A stretch of DNA of 64,000 nt. It comes from Alviniconcha marisindica. Lineage: Eukaryota > Mollusca > Gastropoda > Provannidae. The DNA lies in assembly GCA_018857735.1 (NCBI GenBank), contig JABMCL010003107.1, positions 411,001 to 475,000 on the forward strand. Direction: 5' to 3'. This document shows positions 34,709-46,132 of this stretch, one piece after another. Below the pieces are notes generated by a model, which was not told the DNA's origin, did not search any database, and saw nothing but the letters and a program-made list of their open reading frames with translations. The translations under genes and the position numbers were made by a program. Within the stretch, counting starts at the first letter, position 1. Each line of letters opens with the position of its first letter.

Positions 34709-35016
34709 TCATAAAAGGTTCAAAATGACACTATTTTTTTTAGGATAAAACACAACATGCGAATTTTCGGGGTAATCTCTTTTATCAAGCTACAAAATGA
34801 CACTTAACAATTAACTGGTGAAAAACAATAAAAAATGAGATGGAGAGAGAGCTAATCGACTTATCTTTTTTTGGTTGAGCTATGTCCAGTGCTTGGAAAA
34901 AAATCACTGTTTAATTGTTGTTTAAGTGTCATTTTGTAGCTTGATAAAGGGGATTACCCCCAAAATTCGCATGTTGTGTTTTGTCCTGATAAGTAACATT
35001 ATTTTGAATCTTTTAT
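34709..35016. mobile_element. MITE with ~105-bp terminal inverted repeats
   Basis: The left arm (34709-34815) and right arm (34910-35016) share AACACAACATGCGAATTTT, GGGGTAATC and ATCAAGCTACAAAATGACAC in inverted orientation around a roughly 95-bp centre. No coding capacity. The right flank continues into GGATCTTGTTTCAGAA, a sequence also found beside the hairpin at 3356-3472. Confidence 0.75.
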
Positions 35017-35515
35017 GTGTGGATCTTGTTTCAGAATTCTAGCAGTCATTCTTGTTTAGATTTTTTTAATGTCCTTATACTGGTTATTGTCTGCAATGGA
35101 ATTTGGGTAAATGTTCTCATTTCTAACTTGTACCTCTGGCTAATTCAAAAAGCATATATATATATATACAAAGTGATGGGGCTTGGTGGCTACACTGTAG
35201 GGGTCAAGTCCTGGTTAAGGCTGGGTTGCACCCTTTCACCCTACAGGATTCTCTTAGTTCTGACTCACATTTGCACAGATGGGCCATAGCTCATCTCGCC
35301 TTTGTGCACACAGAACGCACTAAGATCATCACATATAAACAATCCAAAGTCCACCTTACAAAAACAGGAACCTTGTACTAAAATCATCACATGTTTACTA
35401 TCCCAATTCCACCTTATGAAAAGAGAAGCCCAGCACTAAGATCATCATGTGTTAACAATCCTAGTTCCACCCTAAGAAAAGAGAAACCTTGCACTAAGAG
35501 CATCAGGAGTTAACT

Positions 35516-35865
35516 TTCAGACATCACAGCCAATCACTCAGTCAACCATCAGCTTTTCGCAGATGACACCCAACTTCAAAAATAAACTCCACCAAATTTC
35601 ATGCAAAGCCTTACACATGACCTGCAATCATGTACAGATGACATAAAAGCATGGATGTGCAACAACCAACTCGCACTTAACGAAGATAAAACTGAAGCCA
35701 TTCTCTTCTCGACACCTTCTCTGTCCTCGTGTCATTGCTTACCATCGTCAATCATGGTTGGTACACATAAAATTGTGTTTTCAGACAAAGTCGGGAACTT
35801 AGGATTTATCCTTGACTCTAACCTCACAATGATGCAACATGTAATCAAAATCTGTCCGTGACTTT
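35516..35865 (+). pseudogene. LINE reverse-transcriptase fragment (forward)
   Basis: The plus strand reads LFADDTQLQK (catalytic FADD box), a stop, then LTHDLQSCTDDIKAWMCNNQ, LNEDKTEAILFS and GFILDSNLTMMQHV. These are RT motif C and the following thumb region of an APE-type LINE. Only this portion is present. Confidence 0.8.
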
Positions 35866-36125
35866 CCTTTTGATGTTTTCATAAATCTGTTTGTGCACTG
35901 TGAGTTTTGATTTAAGCCAGCACCTCTCTGCCCTGCGACGTTCCCTTTTCAGTTTGAAAAACTGCTCAGCAATGCTGCTGAACCAAGGGCAAGGGGTTGG
36001 CTTCTGCTGAGGGACTGTGCGGTGGCAGAGAGGGGTGTGTTTGTCAAGGACGGAGCGAAGCTGTCTCTTGAAATCAGTGATGGGTGTGAGTGGTGTGATG
36101 GACTGGGCAAGATCATGTTTAAAAG
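35845..36125 (-). pseudogene. LINE endonuclease-RT linker fragment (inverted)
   Basis: The minus strand reads ITDFKRQLRSVLDKHTPL, then CPWFSSIAEQFFKLKRERRR, then AERCWLKSKLTVH. This is the region between endonuclease and RT in the same kind of LINE. It abuts the forward RT fragment at about 35855 in opposite orientation. Confidence 0.75.
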
Positions 36126-36706
36126 AGAAACCTTGCACTAAGATCATCAAATGTTTTTAATCCCTCATCCACTTTATCATAAGACAAGTCTTGCACTAAG
36201 ATTGTCAAATGTTGTTAATCCAAAGTCCACCTTATTATATGACTATCATGAGAAGTCTTGCACTTGGATCATCAAATGTTGTCAATCCCAAGTCCACCTT
36301 AATTTATTTATTTAAGAAATCTTGGAGCAGAGCAGCACGCAAACAGTTTAACACACAGATCACATCACATATGCTGAAAAATCTAAATGATGGTTGTAGT
36401 TCAGTTTACAATGGAAGAAGAAGAAATCACATTATGTGTACAGTACATCAGCCCTTTGTTGCACTGGTAGGAATGATTATGTATCAACATCAAAACCACT
36501 GGTGCCAGCTTAAAGACACAATTATGCATGGCTGAAGCACAGTTAAACATCAGCATCAGATAATAAACACCTGCAAAGATTGGACACTCACTTTAGACCA
36601 AACAATGATATATCCACATAAGATGAAGAAGTGGAAAGAAGCACAGACATATTTTGTGCTCAGTGTATGACACTGCTTCTCAAGAGTAAATAATGAGAAG
36701 TGGGCG

Positions 36707-37098
36707 TTAAAGGGGACCACATGCAAGCAGGTCTGCAAAGGTACAAAAATGTTGCACTTGCAGGCTTTATATGGTTCTGTCAATATTTATATAACAGGAG
36801 TGCTTTCTTGCTTCAAACATGAACTCCTCAGGGCGCAGTCATGTTGGTTGACTGTACTTTACCAGTGAAGAAGAGAAGAAGATAGGCTCGATCATGACGC
36901 AACAGATGTTTATGCCACACAAACAGCCTTGGTCATGGCATGCAGAAACTGCCAGACTCAAAAGGACAGCATTCATGGCTGTGTTTCTGTGACTTGTTAA
37001 AATGTTTCTTAACAAACAAACAATTAAATGTTGTCAGTCTAATTTTATCTTGATCCTATTCCTGTTCATGCTGATTCTTTGCTTGGGGTCTCCTTTAA
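36707..37098. mobile_element. Small TTAA-bounded element, copy 1 (Kolobok-like MITE)
   Basis: TTAA at 36707-36710 and 37095-37098 bound termini AGGGGACCACATGCAA and the inverse of AGGAGACCCCAAGCAA. There is no coding capacity. A diverged copy in the same orientation, sharing TTTCTTGCTTCAAA, CCAGTGAA and TGATTCTTTG, lies at about 52253-52735. Confidence 0.6.
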
Positions 37099-37139
37099 TT
37101 TGACAACAGCCATGGCCTAATGGTTTAACACAGTCGTGG

Positions 37140-37538
37140 TCTTACAGTTACTACCCTCTAATCAGGTAAAAGCTGCCAGTGTGAGGTCTTACAACCTATT
37201 CATTGCCTCCTAATCTGGTGAAAGCATTCAAGTGTGAGGTCTTACAGTCTGTTCACTACCATCTAATCTGGTGAAAGCTGCCAGCGTGAGATCTTACAGT
37301 CTGTTCACTGCCATCTGATCCAGTGAAAGCTGCCAGCGTGAGATCTTACAGTCTGTTGACTGCCATCTGATCTGGTGAAAGCTGCCAGTGTGAGGTCTTA
37401 CAGTCTGTTCACTGCCATCTGATCTGGTGAAAGCTGCCAGTGTGAGGTCTTACAGTCTGTTCACTGCCATCTGATCTGGTGAAAGCTGCCAGTGTGAGGT
37501 CTTACAGTCTGTTCACTGCCATCTGATCTGGTGAAAAG
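37140..37538. repeat. 52-bp minisatellite, ~7.5 copies
   Basis: The unit begins TCTGGTGAAAGCTGCCAGTG and includes TGAGGTCTTACAGTCTGTTC and ACTGCCATCTGA. The three rightmost full units are nearly identical and the leftmost are diverged, suggesting recent expansion at the right side. Confidence 0.9.
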
Positions 37539-37539
37539 T

Positions 37540-40500
37540 TGCAGCAGAGGAGTGACTATTTTTAGCTCTGCTGAGTCAACACATGACATGCTGCTCCACT
37601 AGTTCCTGTCTTACCTTAGAGTCCACAACACAAACCAAGATCATAGTGCACCTTAATTGTGCTGACCCCACACCTACCTTTTGATAAGAGAACAGCCAAT
37701 GGCCAGTAGTGTGGAAACATAGACATAGATGCAGTGGAGTCCCTCTTCAACAACCACACTGAAAAAAAGGGCAAAAGCAGTCTAGTCCTTGGTCAGGATT
37801 AATTGATATGGAAATACAAAGGGTAAAGATTTTTTTTTTTAAAGGTGATCTTACAAGGTGGGGGAGTGGGGTCTCACATTAAGGGTTCCACTGTAATAAT
37901 ACTTAACACTATAATAATAGACACATTATAATCAGTGTGCTGATGGCTCATTATAACCAAAGACTACCACTGGCCATTAACTGTCTGGTGTATCATGAAT
38001 GTATGATTCTACTCCAAAATTCTTGCACCATGAACTTTATGCTGGTACTGTACATTGAAAAAACACACATCCATAACTGCCAATTTTGTCATGAATGTTA
38101 AAAAGGTTAGTACTGATACAATGAACTTTATGATGTCCCAAACTGCACAACCTTGAAGGGTAAAAGGCCATTTTGTTCCTTAAAAGATAGAAATCATCAC
38201 TAACAGCACAGAGCACACACACTTTACGAGTATTATGATAGCAGATTACATGCATGTGATTTCATTATGATTAAGAGAAGTAGTAAAAACACATGTCATG
38301 ACTAACTGGAGAGATGTTTAAAAAATAATGAGATTACTGAGTGGTCGGGGGGTGTGGGGGGTGGGAGAGGGCTTCTGTTCCATTGAACATTTGGTATCCT
38401 AATGAATGACCAGCAAATGATCATTTAAAACTGGAAAAGAAATTGCTGCTGCTTAAACACCTATGTCCTTTCTCAGCCAGGTTTACTTTTACCCAGAATT
38501 TTGTGAGACAGAACAGTAGTTCTCCCCAGTCATCCTCAACCCCACACTCCGAGCATCGCTTTCCGGCACCTTCCTCCAAACTCTGCCAGATTTAGTTATG
38601 CCACTGAAGGGGCACTCTTTATCTCTGCATAGCTGTCCACCGACGCAGTCAACGACCTCTGAAAGGTTTGGGTACTAATATGACTGTAGAAGCAACCTAG
38701 TGCCCAAGCACGCACGTAAACATGAGGTGCATCCACCCTGCTAAAACAAGAGTTCCATCTCGATTCAAACAATTTTGGTTTTATTTGAGCTGGTGTAAGC
38801 AACATGGTCAGTTATAAAACAAACGTCTGATATAATCTGAGTTGTTTGTAACAACTACCGTTTGAGTACCAACAAAAAACTGCTCGTTAGCTGACAGTTT
38901 TCTGGACCCTATGGCATAACCAAATATGGCAGTGGTTGAAGGATGTTGTAAACCAATGTTTGAAGTTTGCCTCAACCTCCAAGTCAACTGTGAAGCTTGC
39001 CAACAAACAAAGAGACTAAAACCACTAGTAACATACATCACATACGTAACACTAACAGAGATACAATAGCAATAGCAGTCCCACATTGTCCTAACAGGTC
39101 AATTTGAGAGTCCTATGCTGTCATACCAGGTCAACTTTAGAGATCCTAATGGGTCAGTTTGAGAGTCCCAGACACTATGTCCTACCACTACAAGTTTTTC
39201 AGTGACGAAGAAGTACAACACATACTTCCGTTAAAACACTCTATCTGTAAAATGTTTTCCCTGCTTCTTGCAGGTAACCCCCCCCACCCCCACCCCCAAC
39301 AAAAACACAAACACTCAACAACAACACACACAATACAACAAGTACCCACACCCACAACTTGATTAATTTGGTGGGAATACAGGCATGGGAATTGATGCGA
39401 AGGAAAAACTCTGAAATCTAGGGAGTCCAGGGGCATGCAACCCCCCCCCCCCGGAAAGAAATTCACCTCAAAAGATCAAAATCTATGCAGTATGAGGTCA
39501 ATATTACGGAAATTAAATCAACTGTTTTGTCCCCACCGCCACTACCTGGAACCACTTTAGAGACGACCAGGTGAAGGCCCCCACACTTCAGGACTGATCG
39601 CCACTGCAAGCACCATTTAATTCGAGCACCCCCCCCTTGTCCCATCTAAACCGAAGGTTAGGTCCTGCGACACATAAAATCAAGATCAAGAACTGCAATA
39701 TTACAAAACCACATGCCAATGCATTCCAGGCTTATCTCCTCACAAACTTTCACTTCAGCCAAACTGATCTTCTTTTGTAAAGTGACCTTCATTGAGTATG
39801 TCACCGTTTGGGGTTGTGCAGCAGTTTTTATATTTTCTTAAACCACGTAAAAAAAAGTACAAACAAACAGAGTTTCAAGTGTTCCACTGGCTTTTCACGT
39901 CTCCAACTGACTAGACCAATCCGGCTACCATTTACTGATATCCACTCCCATTTATTGGCACAGCCGCAGTCAAACTTTTCATCATGGTTTTCAACTTCAG
40001 CGACCAATACGGTGAATCTTTCACTTTCAAAACTTTTGAAAATTCGCTTTTTCTCAGTTGAAACATGGCATAGAAGCGTGTAGGAATGACTGACAGCGTT
40101 CAAGCCTAATGCCTGCCTGCAAGAGTAACAGCAGCAGCTGTGTTCACAATTAAGTGACTAAAACGGGCCATAGCCGCGTGTGAACATGCTTCGATTGTTT
40201 CACAGGTATTCAATGTGGAATTAAAATTGATGTTCCCTGTTTTTTGTTGTTGTTGTTTTTGTACCCCTGATTTCTTTTTCCCGCAGACAATTTTTTTCTC
40301 TGCAGAAAGTCAGCTTGACTTTCACTGCTGCGGAAATTTTCCTTTTCGCAGACAATTCCCATGCCTGGAATGGTGGATATATGCAAATCACACACACACA
40401 CACACACTTTTCTCTCTCTAAAGCAAGAGATATCAGAAATGAACAAAATCAGATGCATATGTAGGTTCAATAACACCCAAAGAAATCAGACACATAGTTT

Positions 40501-40860
40501 TGGTCAAAAAGAGAATCCAATTCCAGATGGATCAAAACTCAGACTATATGTTTACAACACATCAGGGAGTCAGGGTTACAGCAATCAGCATGCAAACAAA
40601 ACAAAATAGTCAAGACTGTATTGGTATTACTTGTCTCTGCTGTCACAGTTAATTCTGACTGAAGACACTGGCTGTATGCAGGGTGGCACCAGACTGATGG
40701 ACTCCAAAAGGACACCCATTGCTCTTTCTCTGGCATGTGGGCTCTCCCAGAGTGACTGACTAGGACCCTCAGTATTGAGCATACATGCAACGGATCTAAA
40801 TAAAAACACAAAGTCTTGCCAGTGCAATGGGGATTGTGCACCAGGCTTGAGATGTTGATC
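37540..40860. other. Intergenic region, no gene recognised
   Basis: Mostly unique AT-rich sequence. A diverged ~29-bp triplication (AGGTCAATTTGAGAGTCC) lies at 39088-39172, C-rich runs occur at 39280, 39440 and 39630, and there is a short CA tract at 40391-40408. Small frames such as 39808-40103 show no family resemblance. Confidence 0.5.
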
Positions 40861-41351
40861 ATGATCCTCATAATGCACAAAGAACGAGGAAAGAGGTGGG
40901 AAGGGAAAGTTGGGTCATGGAGGCCTCAGACGCAACATGACAAAGGCCGAACATCTATCAAGGAAGCACTTCTGGATCTGGTCACTTCCTGGAACTGTGC
41001 TAGCGCTAGCAAATGATGAGCAGTCCTAGAGAGACTTGCCTATGACTTTAATGTCCTCTGCCTACAGGAAACAAGAACGTGTCCAGAAAAGCCACTAGAA
41101 CTGAATGACTGAATCCATAAGCAATTATAATACACAAGGGTCTACAAAACACAATGTCCACAGTAGACTTAGGTCAGTGGTGCAATGGCTCCAGGGAACT
41201 GCATTGTATTTGTCTAGAAAAGCCAGACCAAAGACACAAGTCTGGTCCCAGTCAATACATACATACACCCAGACACTGCATCTTGATCCACCAAGGCGAG
41301 TTGGGACTTCCTGGAACAAATAAAAGATGAACTTGGGGACACAACTGTAAT

Positions 41352-41891
41352 GTGCGGCAACTTCAATGCCAGGTCAAGCATGTGGGACAAACAGGGCAAC
41401 AACCCTCAGTGAAAAGCTCTGGAAGAAGCAACGGGCAACGTCATCTTCAACCCAGTGACAACTCCATTACCAACATGCCTTGGATCATGACATGTGGACA
41501 CAGCACCGTTGGCATGGCTCTTGTCTCCCCAAGAACAGCACCATGGCTAAGTGCAGAAACACTGACATCACATGGAAGTGACCATCTGTCGGCGGTATTC
41601 AGCCTACAAAAACCAGCTAAGAAGCAAAACATCAAGCCACATAACCCCTTCAGGTATGAAAGGTCAGGTTCAGACATTGTGTCAAAACTGCACAAGCAGA
41701 AACCAACACAAAGCATGAAAGGTTCACGGAAAAGCAAGAAGCAGCCACCATGGTGGGACAGTGAGACCGAGAAAACTTGGACAGAAAAATATGCCACAGT
41801 GAGAAACTGGCAGAAAGGAAGAACTCAATCAAACCCAGACCCTAGCTCAAAGCTGCAATGGGTACCAAAACTGAGCAGTTCAAGCAGATAG
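41352..41891 (+). pseudogene. LINE endonuclease C-terminal part
   Basis: The longest intact piece of the endonuclease region is 179 codons. It includes TSHGSDHLSAVF, whose SDH is the conserved catalytic box, and a Lys/Trp-rich linker (KQPPWWDSETEKTW) leading to the RT. Just upstream, the usual GDFN loop reads CGNFNA in another frame, so the catalytic Asp is lost. Confidence 0.75.
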
Positions 41892-42387
41892 CTTGAGGCA
41901 AAAGAAATGAAATGGAAAAACTTCTGTGAAGAACTCTGTTCTGAAACAGCACTGACACAGTTCTGGCAATTCTACCAACAAATAAAAGGGAATGATCGTA
42001 CCAAAACATCCCAGGCATAGAAGACACCAACAGGGCAAGACTAATGAAGCTTTACATGGGTGATTCATACAACAGAGCAACCAAAACAACTTAGAGGAAA
42101 GGAAGCATGTACTGAGTGATCTCAACAGAACACTTGCACAAAGTGGTCCCAACAATGAACTCACTGAGGAGGAATTCAACACTCAACAAAGCTCTTAGAA
42201 GAAGCAGGAAGGATACAACACCTGGTCCAGATAGGATTCGATACTTGGATATGAAGAACCGAACAGAAGAGGACAAGGCTGGGCTGTACACTATCTACCA
42301 AGAAAGCTTCGACAAAGGCTATACTCCCCAAGAGTGGACAGATAGCTTCTTGAGACCTATTAGCTGAATGGATACCACATCCTCACA

Positions 42388-43655
42388 ATGCAAAACACCA
42401 TTGGGAAGCTCATGGAACACACTGTTGCCAGGAAACTCACCAGAGACCTCAAGGAGTGGGTGATACTCCCTGCAAATCCGGGGTGGGAGGGTGGGAGGGG
42501 GGATTCAGACCAGGAAAATGCACATGGGAAAATGCAGCTGCATTTGCATATGGCATGTATAAAGGATTCCAGAGGAAAGAACAAACAGTGGCTGTGGCAA
42601 TCGATCTCGAGGATGCTTATAACAGAGTCCAGTTCAAGCTGCTGATGGACCTGCTCACTCAGTATGGAGTCAGCCTAACATTGACCCGGTGGGTTGCAGG
42701 AGTGCTCCTGGAAAGAACAGTGGTTATGCAGCTTGGAAACTGGAGCTCTGCTCCTCATCAGCTCACAGTGGGCCTACCACAAGGATCACCGCTCTCACCG
42801 GTCCTCTTCAATGTCTACACCATAAGGCCTGGCTGATCTGAACCAAAACGGACCCAGCAAGATTCTCACACTGGCAGATGATGGGCTCATGTACAAAACA
42901 TCAAAGGACTCCCAGGAGGCAGCTGAAGCAGTGCAACAACTGGATAGTGTATCCAAGTGGTGTCACAACACCAGATCTCTCATCAATCCAGGCAAGGCAC
43001 AAACGTTATGGTGCATGCTTGACAACAGAGCAGCAGGCAAACCAATGCCAGCAGTCATGTTTGATGGAGCAGTCATTGGAGATACCTAGGGATCCACTTT
43101 GACAGAATGGTGACCTACAGAAAACATGTGGAAATAACAGCACTTAAGTGCAAGAAAGGTCTGTCAGTCTTGAAAGCTATGGCTGCAAAGGGTACTGAAC
43201 AACGCCGCCTCTTCCTGCTGTATCAAAGTGTGGTGCTCAGTGTCAGTGACTATGGACTGGGCCTCACAACAATGGCACAGACAAATCTACTAAAGCTGGA
43301 CTGAGTGTAGAATGAGGCAATGCAAGTCATACTCGGAACCACCAAGGACACACCCACTGAGACCATGAGGTTCATGCTAGACCTCCCACCAATGCAAACC
43401 AGACAGAAAGTGGAGCAGGTCAAAGCATACTTCAGTGCCGTCAAAATCCCCACAACCCACTCCACGAAGCTGTCAAAGACAAAGGGATGCAGACTGGGAT
43501 GGGGCAAGTCTTGGATGGGTCAAGCAGAGGTCTCAATACTGCAAGTACGCCAGCTGACAGAGCTCAAGCAAACCAAGGAGCGGGAAAGGTACCCAAACCG
43601 ATTCTGGTGTCTCTATGAGACACACCTGCCAAAAAACTTGGGAAAGCACGGTTGA
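42388..43655 (+). pseudogene. LINE reverse transcriptase, broken
   Basis: Five overlapping frames cover RT motifs 0 to the thumb. Catalytic Asp residues are retained in AIDLEDAYNRV and LADDG, but these lie in different frames separated by a stop at about 42836. The thumb includes RLFLLYQSVVLSVSDYGLGL and ILGTTKDTPTETMRFML. Confidence 0.8.
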
Positions 43656-44357
43656 GATGGCCAGCAGGCAAAACAGAGTCAGAAATCAAGTTTCTCATTC
43701 AAGAAAACAGCAAACCACAAGACCTCATAGTGTACACTGATGGCTCAGTCACCAAAGACCAGTCAGGGTGGCGCTTCACTGTGAAACAAGGTGCGACTAC
43801 CATCCATGAAGACAGTGCAGCCTACATGGTCTCAACCTCCAGCTAGACAATGGAGGTGGAAGCAGTCACCCATGCCCTCCTCTGGATTGCCTCAAGAGGT
43901 GACAGTCAGACCATACATGCCATCATCCTGACAGATCCAATGAGCTTGCTACAAAAAGTAAAAAGTGGAATGGGAAGCCCAGACTGGAATGTCAATGGTC
44001 GACATCCACCTTTGAAAACTCGTGTGGGTGTACTGCCCAGGACATGCCAAAGTGAAGGGAAACGATTGAGCACATAGACTGGCAGGCACAGCAACCCTCA
44101 CCAATGGCTTGCTTCTCAGAAGATCTGAAGTGTTGAGAAGCTTGAGATACTACCTGCGGGCACAAAGCCAAAGACATCACACCATTGATCGCCTGGAGGA
44201 GAAAGGTGTTGAAAGAGGAAGTGCTAGACAATCTTCCTTGAAAGGACCAGTGAGGGCCATCCTCAATCAGATGAACATTGGAATCGTTTCAAAGGCAACA
44301 CTGGGGAAACTTTTGAGAGATGGGGTGGAGCGCATATGGACTTTTCTGAGTGCATAG
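43652..44357 (+). pseudogene. LINE RNase H domain and C-terminus, broken
   Basis: RNase H acidic residues are seen in YTDGS, MEVEA and ILTDP, and the last His/Asp motif as PGHAKVKGND. The C-terminal segment DRLEEKGVERGSARQSSLKG ends with LLRDGVERIWTFLSA and a stop at 44355-44357. A short stretch of this domain (43954-43987) recurs identically at 59694-59727. Confidence 0.8.
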
Positions 44358-44695
44358 ATACCATCTTGAACTGAACTGAACTGACTGAAGGAACAGATTT
44401 GATGAAAACGGTTACACTTCAATGCTCACAGATGTGGGCCTGTTGGCTGTGTGGTTTTTGACAGCAGCATTCAGAAAACTTGAGAGATTGGGTGGAGCCC
44501 ATAAGGGATTTCCCCAATGCTTAGATAACGCCTTGAACCAAACTAAACTGATAATATACCATAAGAGAATAGGTCTGCCATATCAACTAATAAGCAGCAT
44601 AGGGAACACTTCAGTGAATTGGGGTTGAGCCCATAGTTAGACCTTTTCCAAGTGAAAAGAACATCCTGAACTAGACTGGCATGACCTAACACTGT
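44255..44695 (+). repeat. Three ~148-bp repeats forming the LINE 3' end
   Basis: GGGGTGGAGCGCATA (44325), GGGTGGAGCCCATAA (44490) and GGGGTTGAGCCCATAG (44621) each precede a CTTGAACTGAACTGA-like motif about 45 bp later. The first repeat overlaps the end of the coding region, so the 3' UTR seems built from duplicated coding ends. Confidence 0.65.
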
Positions 44696-45089
44696 AGGTC
44701 AGCCATACCAGCCAGTACACAGCGGATAAAAATAAAATAACAAAAACAACAGCAACAACAAAACTGACATGGATCCATCTTAAAAACTCCATGTTGGGGC
44801 CAGAACTGATTTTTTTTATACCAAATAAACCACAGGGATAATAAGACAGGTCCCACTAATCACATCATACAATTCATTAGCCATAAAATACAACTGTGTG
44901 GCTGTACTTAGTTTTCCTTTAAACGCCACTAATGAATGTTCAGTAGTGACATTTTTGTTAAGAAATCATCTTCATTTTGATCAGCTGGGATCACAGGGAA
45001 GCTTTGTTTTTTAACAGTCAAGTGAATTTATCATTCACATGCTGAATTATGTACATTTCAGGTGATTGGAAACAATTGAGTTTATGAAA

Positions 45090-45299
45090 ATATGTACTGG
45101 GTAAAAACAAAGCTAAAAACCATGCGCAGTCATGTGGCTGAAGACAAAGGGTTAAGGACACAATGTACTTTCAGGTGGCTAAAGCTTTAAAAAAACAAAG
45201 GGTAAATTTTAATGTAAAATAATGTGCCTGAAAGCAACAGGGAGAATGACTTAGTAGTGACATGGTTGAAAAACAAAGGAGTTAATGACTTCATGCACT
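45090..45299. repeat. Minisatellite (~50 bp), left part
   Basis: GTGGCTGAAGACAAAGGGTT, TGGTTGAAAAACAAAGGAGT and TTAATGACTTCATGCAC are units of the array that resumes at 47459, beyond the Kolobok-type element. The element therefore inserted into it. Confidence 0.65.
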
Positions 45300-45560
45300 T
45301 TAAAGAAAAAGTCCAAGGTTTTTAAGTATGCAAAATGACCATCAAAATGATTGACAAATGAGTCACTAGTTTGAGATTTAATGAAATGAAAAATGAAAAT
45401 AATTGTTTATGTTGTTTTTTAATCAATTTTCTGCTGTCTCGGGTTCTCCATCAGTCACGTGACTTTCTCGGAAGTGATGTCAGTCTGGGGAGTCAGTGCG
45501 GTTGCCATCTTAGATTGCTCACTGAATGTGTATGCGTGTGGTCGACAAAAAGCTCTAACC

Positions 45561-45812
45561 ATGCCAGCCTACTGTATTGCAGCAAACTGTAACAACTCAC
45601 AAGCAACCCAAAGCACAACTATGCACGAGTTCCTGTGGAATCAAACCGCTGTGAGGCAAAAATGTGTCAAATTTGTCAATTCAAATGAGCTGACTTTGAT
45701 GCTGCACCTCAGTCACGCCCATTTGTGTAGCGGCGAGCACTTCGCTGAGTGTGATTTCATAAACTTTATGGCGGAATACCAAATGGGGTTTGTTTCAAAG
45801 CGGAATTTGTAG
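45561..45812 (+). CDS. THAP domain, intact short frame in Kolobok-type element
   Basis: An 83-residue frame from ATG 45561 contains a whole THAP-type C2CH finger: MPAYCIAANCNNSQATQ (C-x4-C), a KCVKF helix and HLCSGEHFAECDF (C-x3-H here, where the family has C-x2-H), ending FVSKRNL. A stop follows directly, so no catalytic part is attached. It could be a free-standing end-binding protein or just a remnant. The upstream sequence has GTCACGTGAC (palindromic E-box) at about 45456. Confidence 0.6.
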   Translation: MPAYCIAANCNNSQATQSTTMHEFLWNQTAVRQKCVKFVNSNELTLMLHLSHAHLCSGEHFAECDFINFMAEYQMGFVSKRNL

Positions 45813-46027
45813 GGCTGTCCACAGGGTAATCGACTTGGAAAAAATTCCAGTTAGAATCTCTAAGGATGAAGCTGACAAGCAGCAAGCACACAGCATGATA
45901 GCAAAAATTGAGAGATACACTGATACCCTGAAACAAGCGCTAACAAGGCAAACACAAAAAGTCTAACACAAATGCCTATGACAGAAAAGGCTGCAAAAGA
46001 AAGAGACTGTACACAAATGCCCGTTGC

Positions 46028-46132
46028 AAAGAAAGAAAGAACAGACCACAAATGTCTGTGGCAAAGAAAGAAAGAACAGACCACAAATGTCTGTGGCAAA
46101 GAAAGAAAGACCAAACCACAAATGCTGGTGGC
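46028..46132. repeat. 35-bp tandem repeat inside Kolobok-type element
   Basis: The unit is AAAGAAAGAAAGAACAGACC followed by ACAAATGTCTGTGGC. There are three copies here, and two at the equivalent place in copy 1 (about 30798-30868). This is a length polymorphism between otherwise similar copies. Confidence 0.85.

Larger units (their letters stand above)
35310..36310. repeat. 58-bp minisatellite interrupted by LINE fragments
   Basis: Units of about 58 bp contain CTTGCACTAAGATCATCA, TGTTAACAATCC and AGTTCCACCTTA. About four units lie at 35310-35515 and about three at 36120-36310. The intervening 600 bp are LINE-derived, so an insertion split the array. Confidence 0.75.
40900..44765 (+). mobile_element. 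LINE with endonuclease, RT and RNase H, decayed
   Basis: In order on the plus strand: endonuclease (LCLQETRT near 41060, CGNFNARSSMW near 41355, SDHLSAVF near 41580), reverse transcriptase (TPGPDRIRYLDM near 42215, AIDLEDAYNRV near 42600, VGLPQGSPLSPVLF near 42770, LADDGLMYKTS near 42870) and RNase H (LIVYTDGSV near 43730, MEVEAVTHALLWIA near 43850, PGHAKVKGND near 44037). RNase H plus an APE endonuclease places it near the I/Nimb/ingi group. It is split by many stops. It ends with a 3' repeat block and an A-rich tail near 44735-44765. The 5' boundary is approximate. Confidence 0.88.

Noticed and set aside
37140..37538. CRISPR-like array, and likewise the 32-bp array at 56965-57400 and the 35-bp array at 50680-51215
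   Set aside because: Units are contiguous with no unique spacers and lie in animal genomic DNA, so these are minisatellites.
39808..40103. Overlapping plus and minus frames of 91 codons with balanced composition
   Set aside because: Neither strand shows splice sites, family motifs or a start context. I could not support either as a gene.
42388..43655. Host gene for a reverse transcriptase-like protein
   Set aside because: Stops between catalytic motifs, the flanking endonuclease and RNase H remnants and an A-rich tail show it is a dead LINE.
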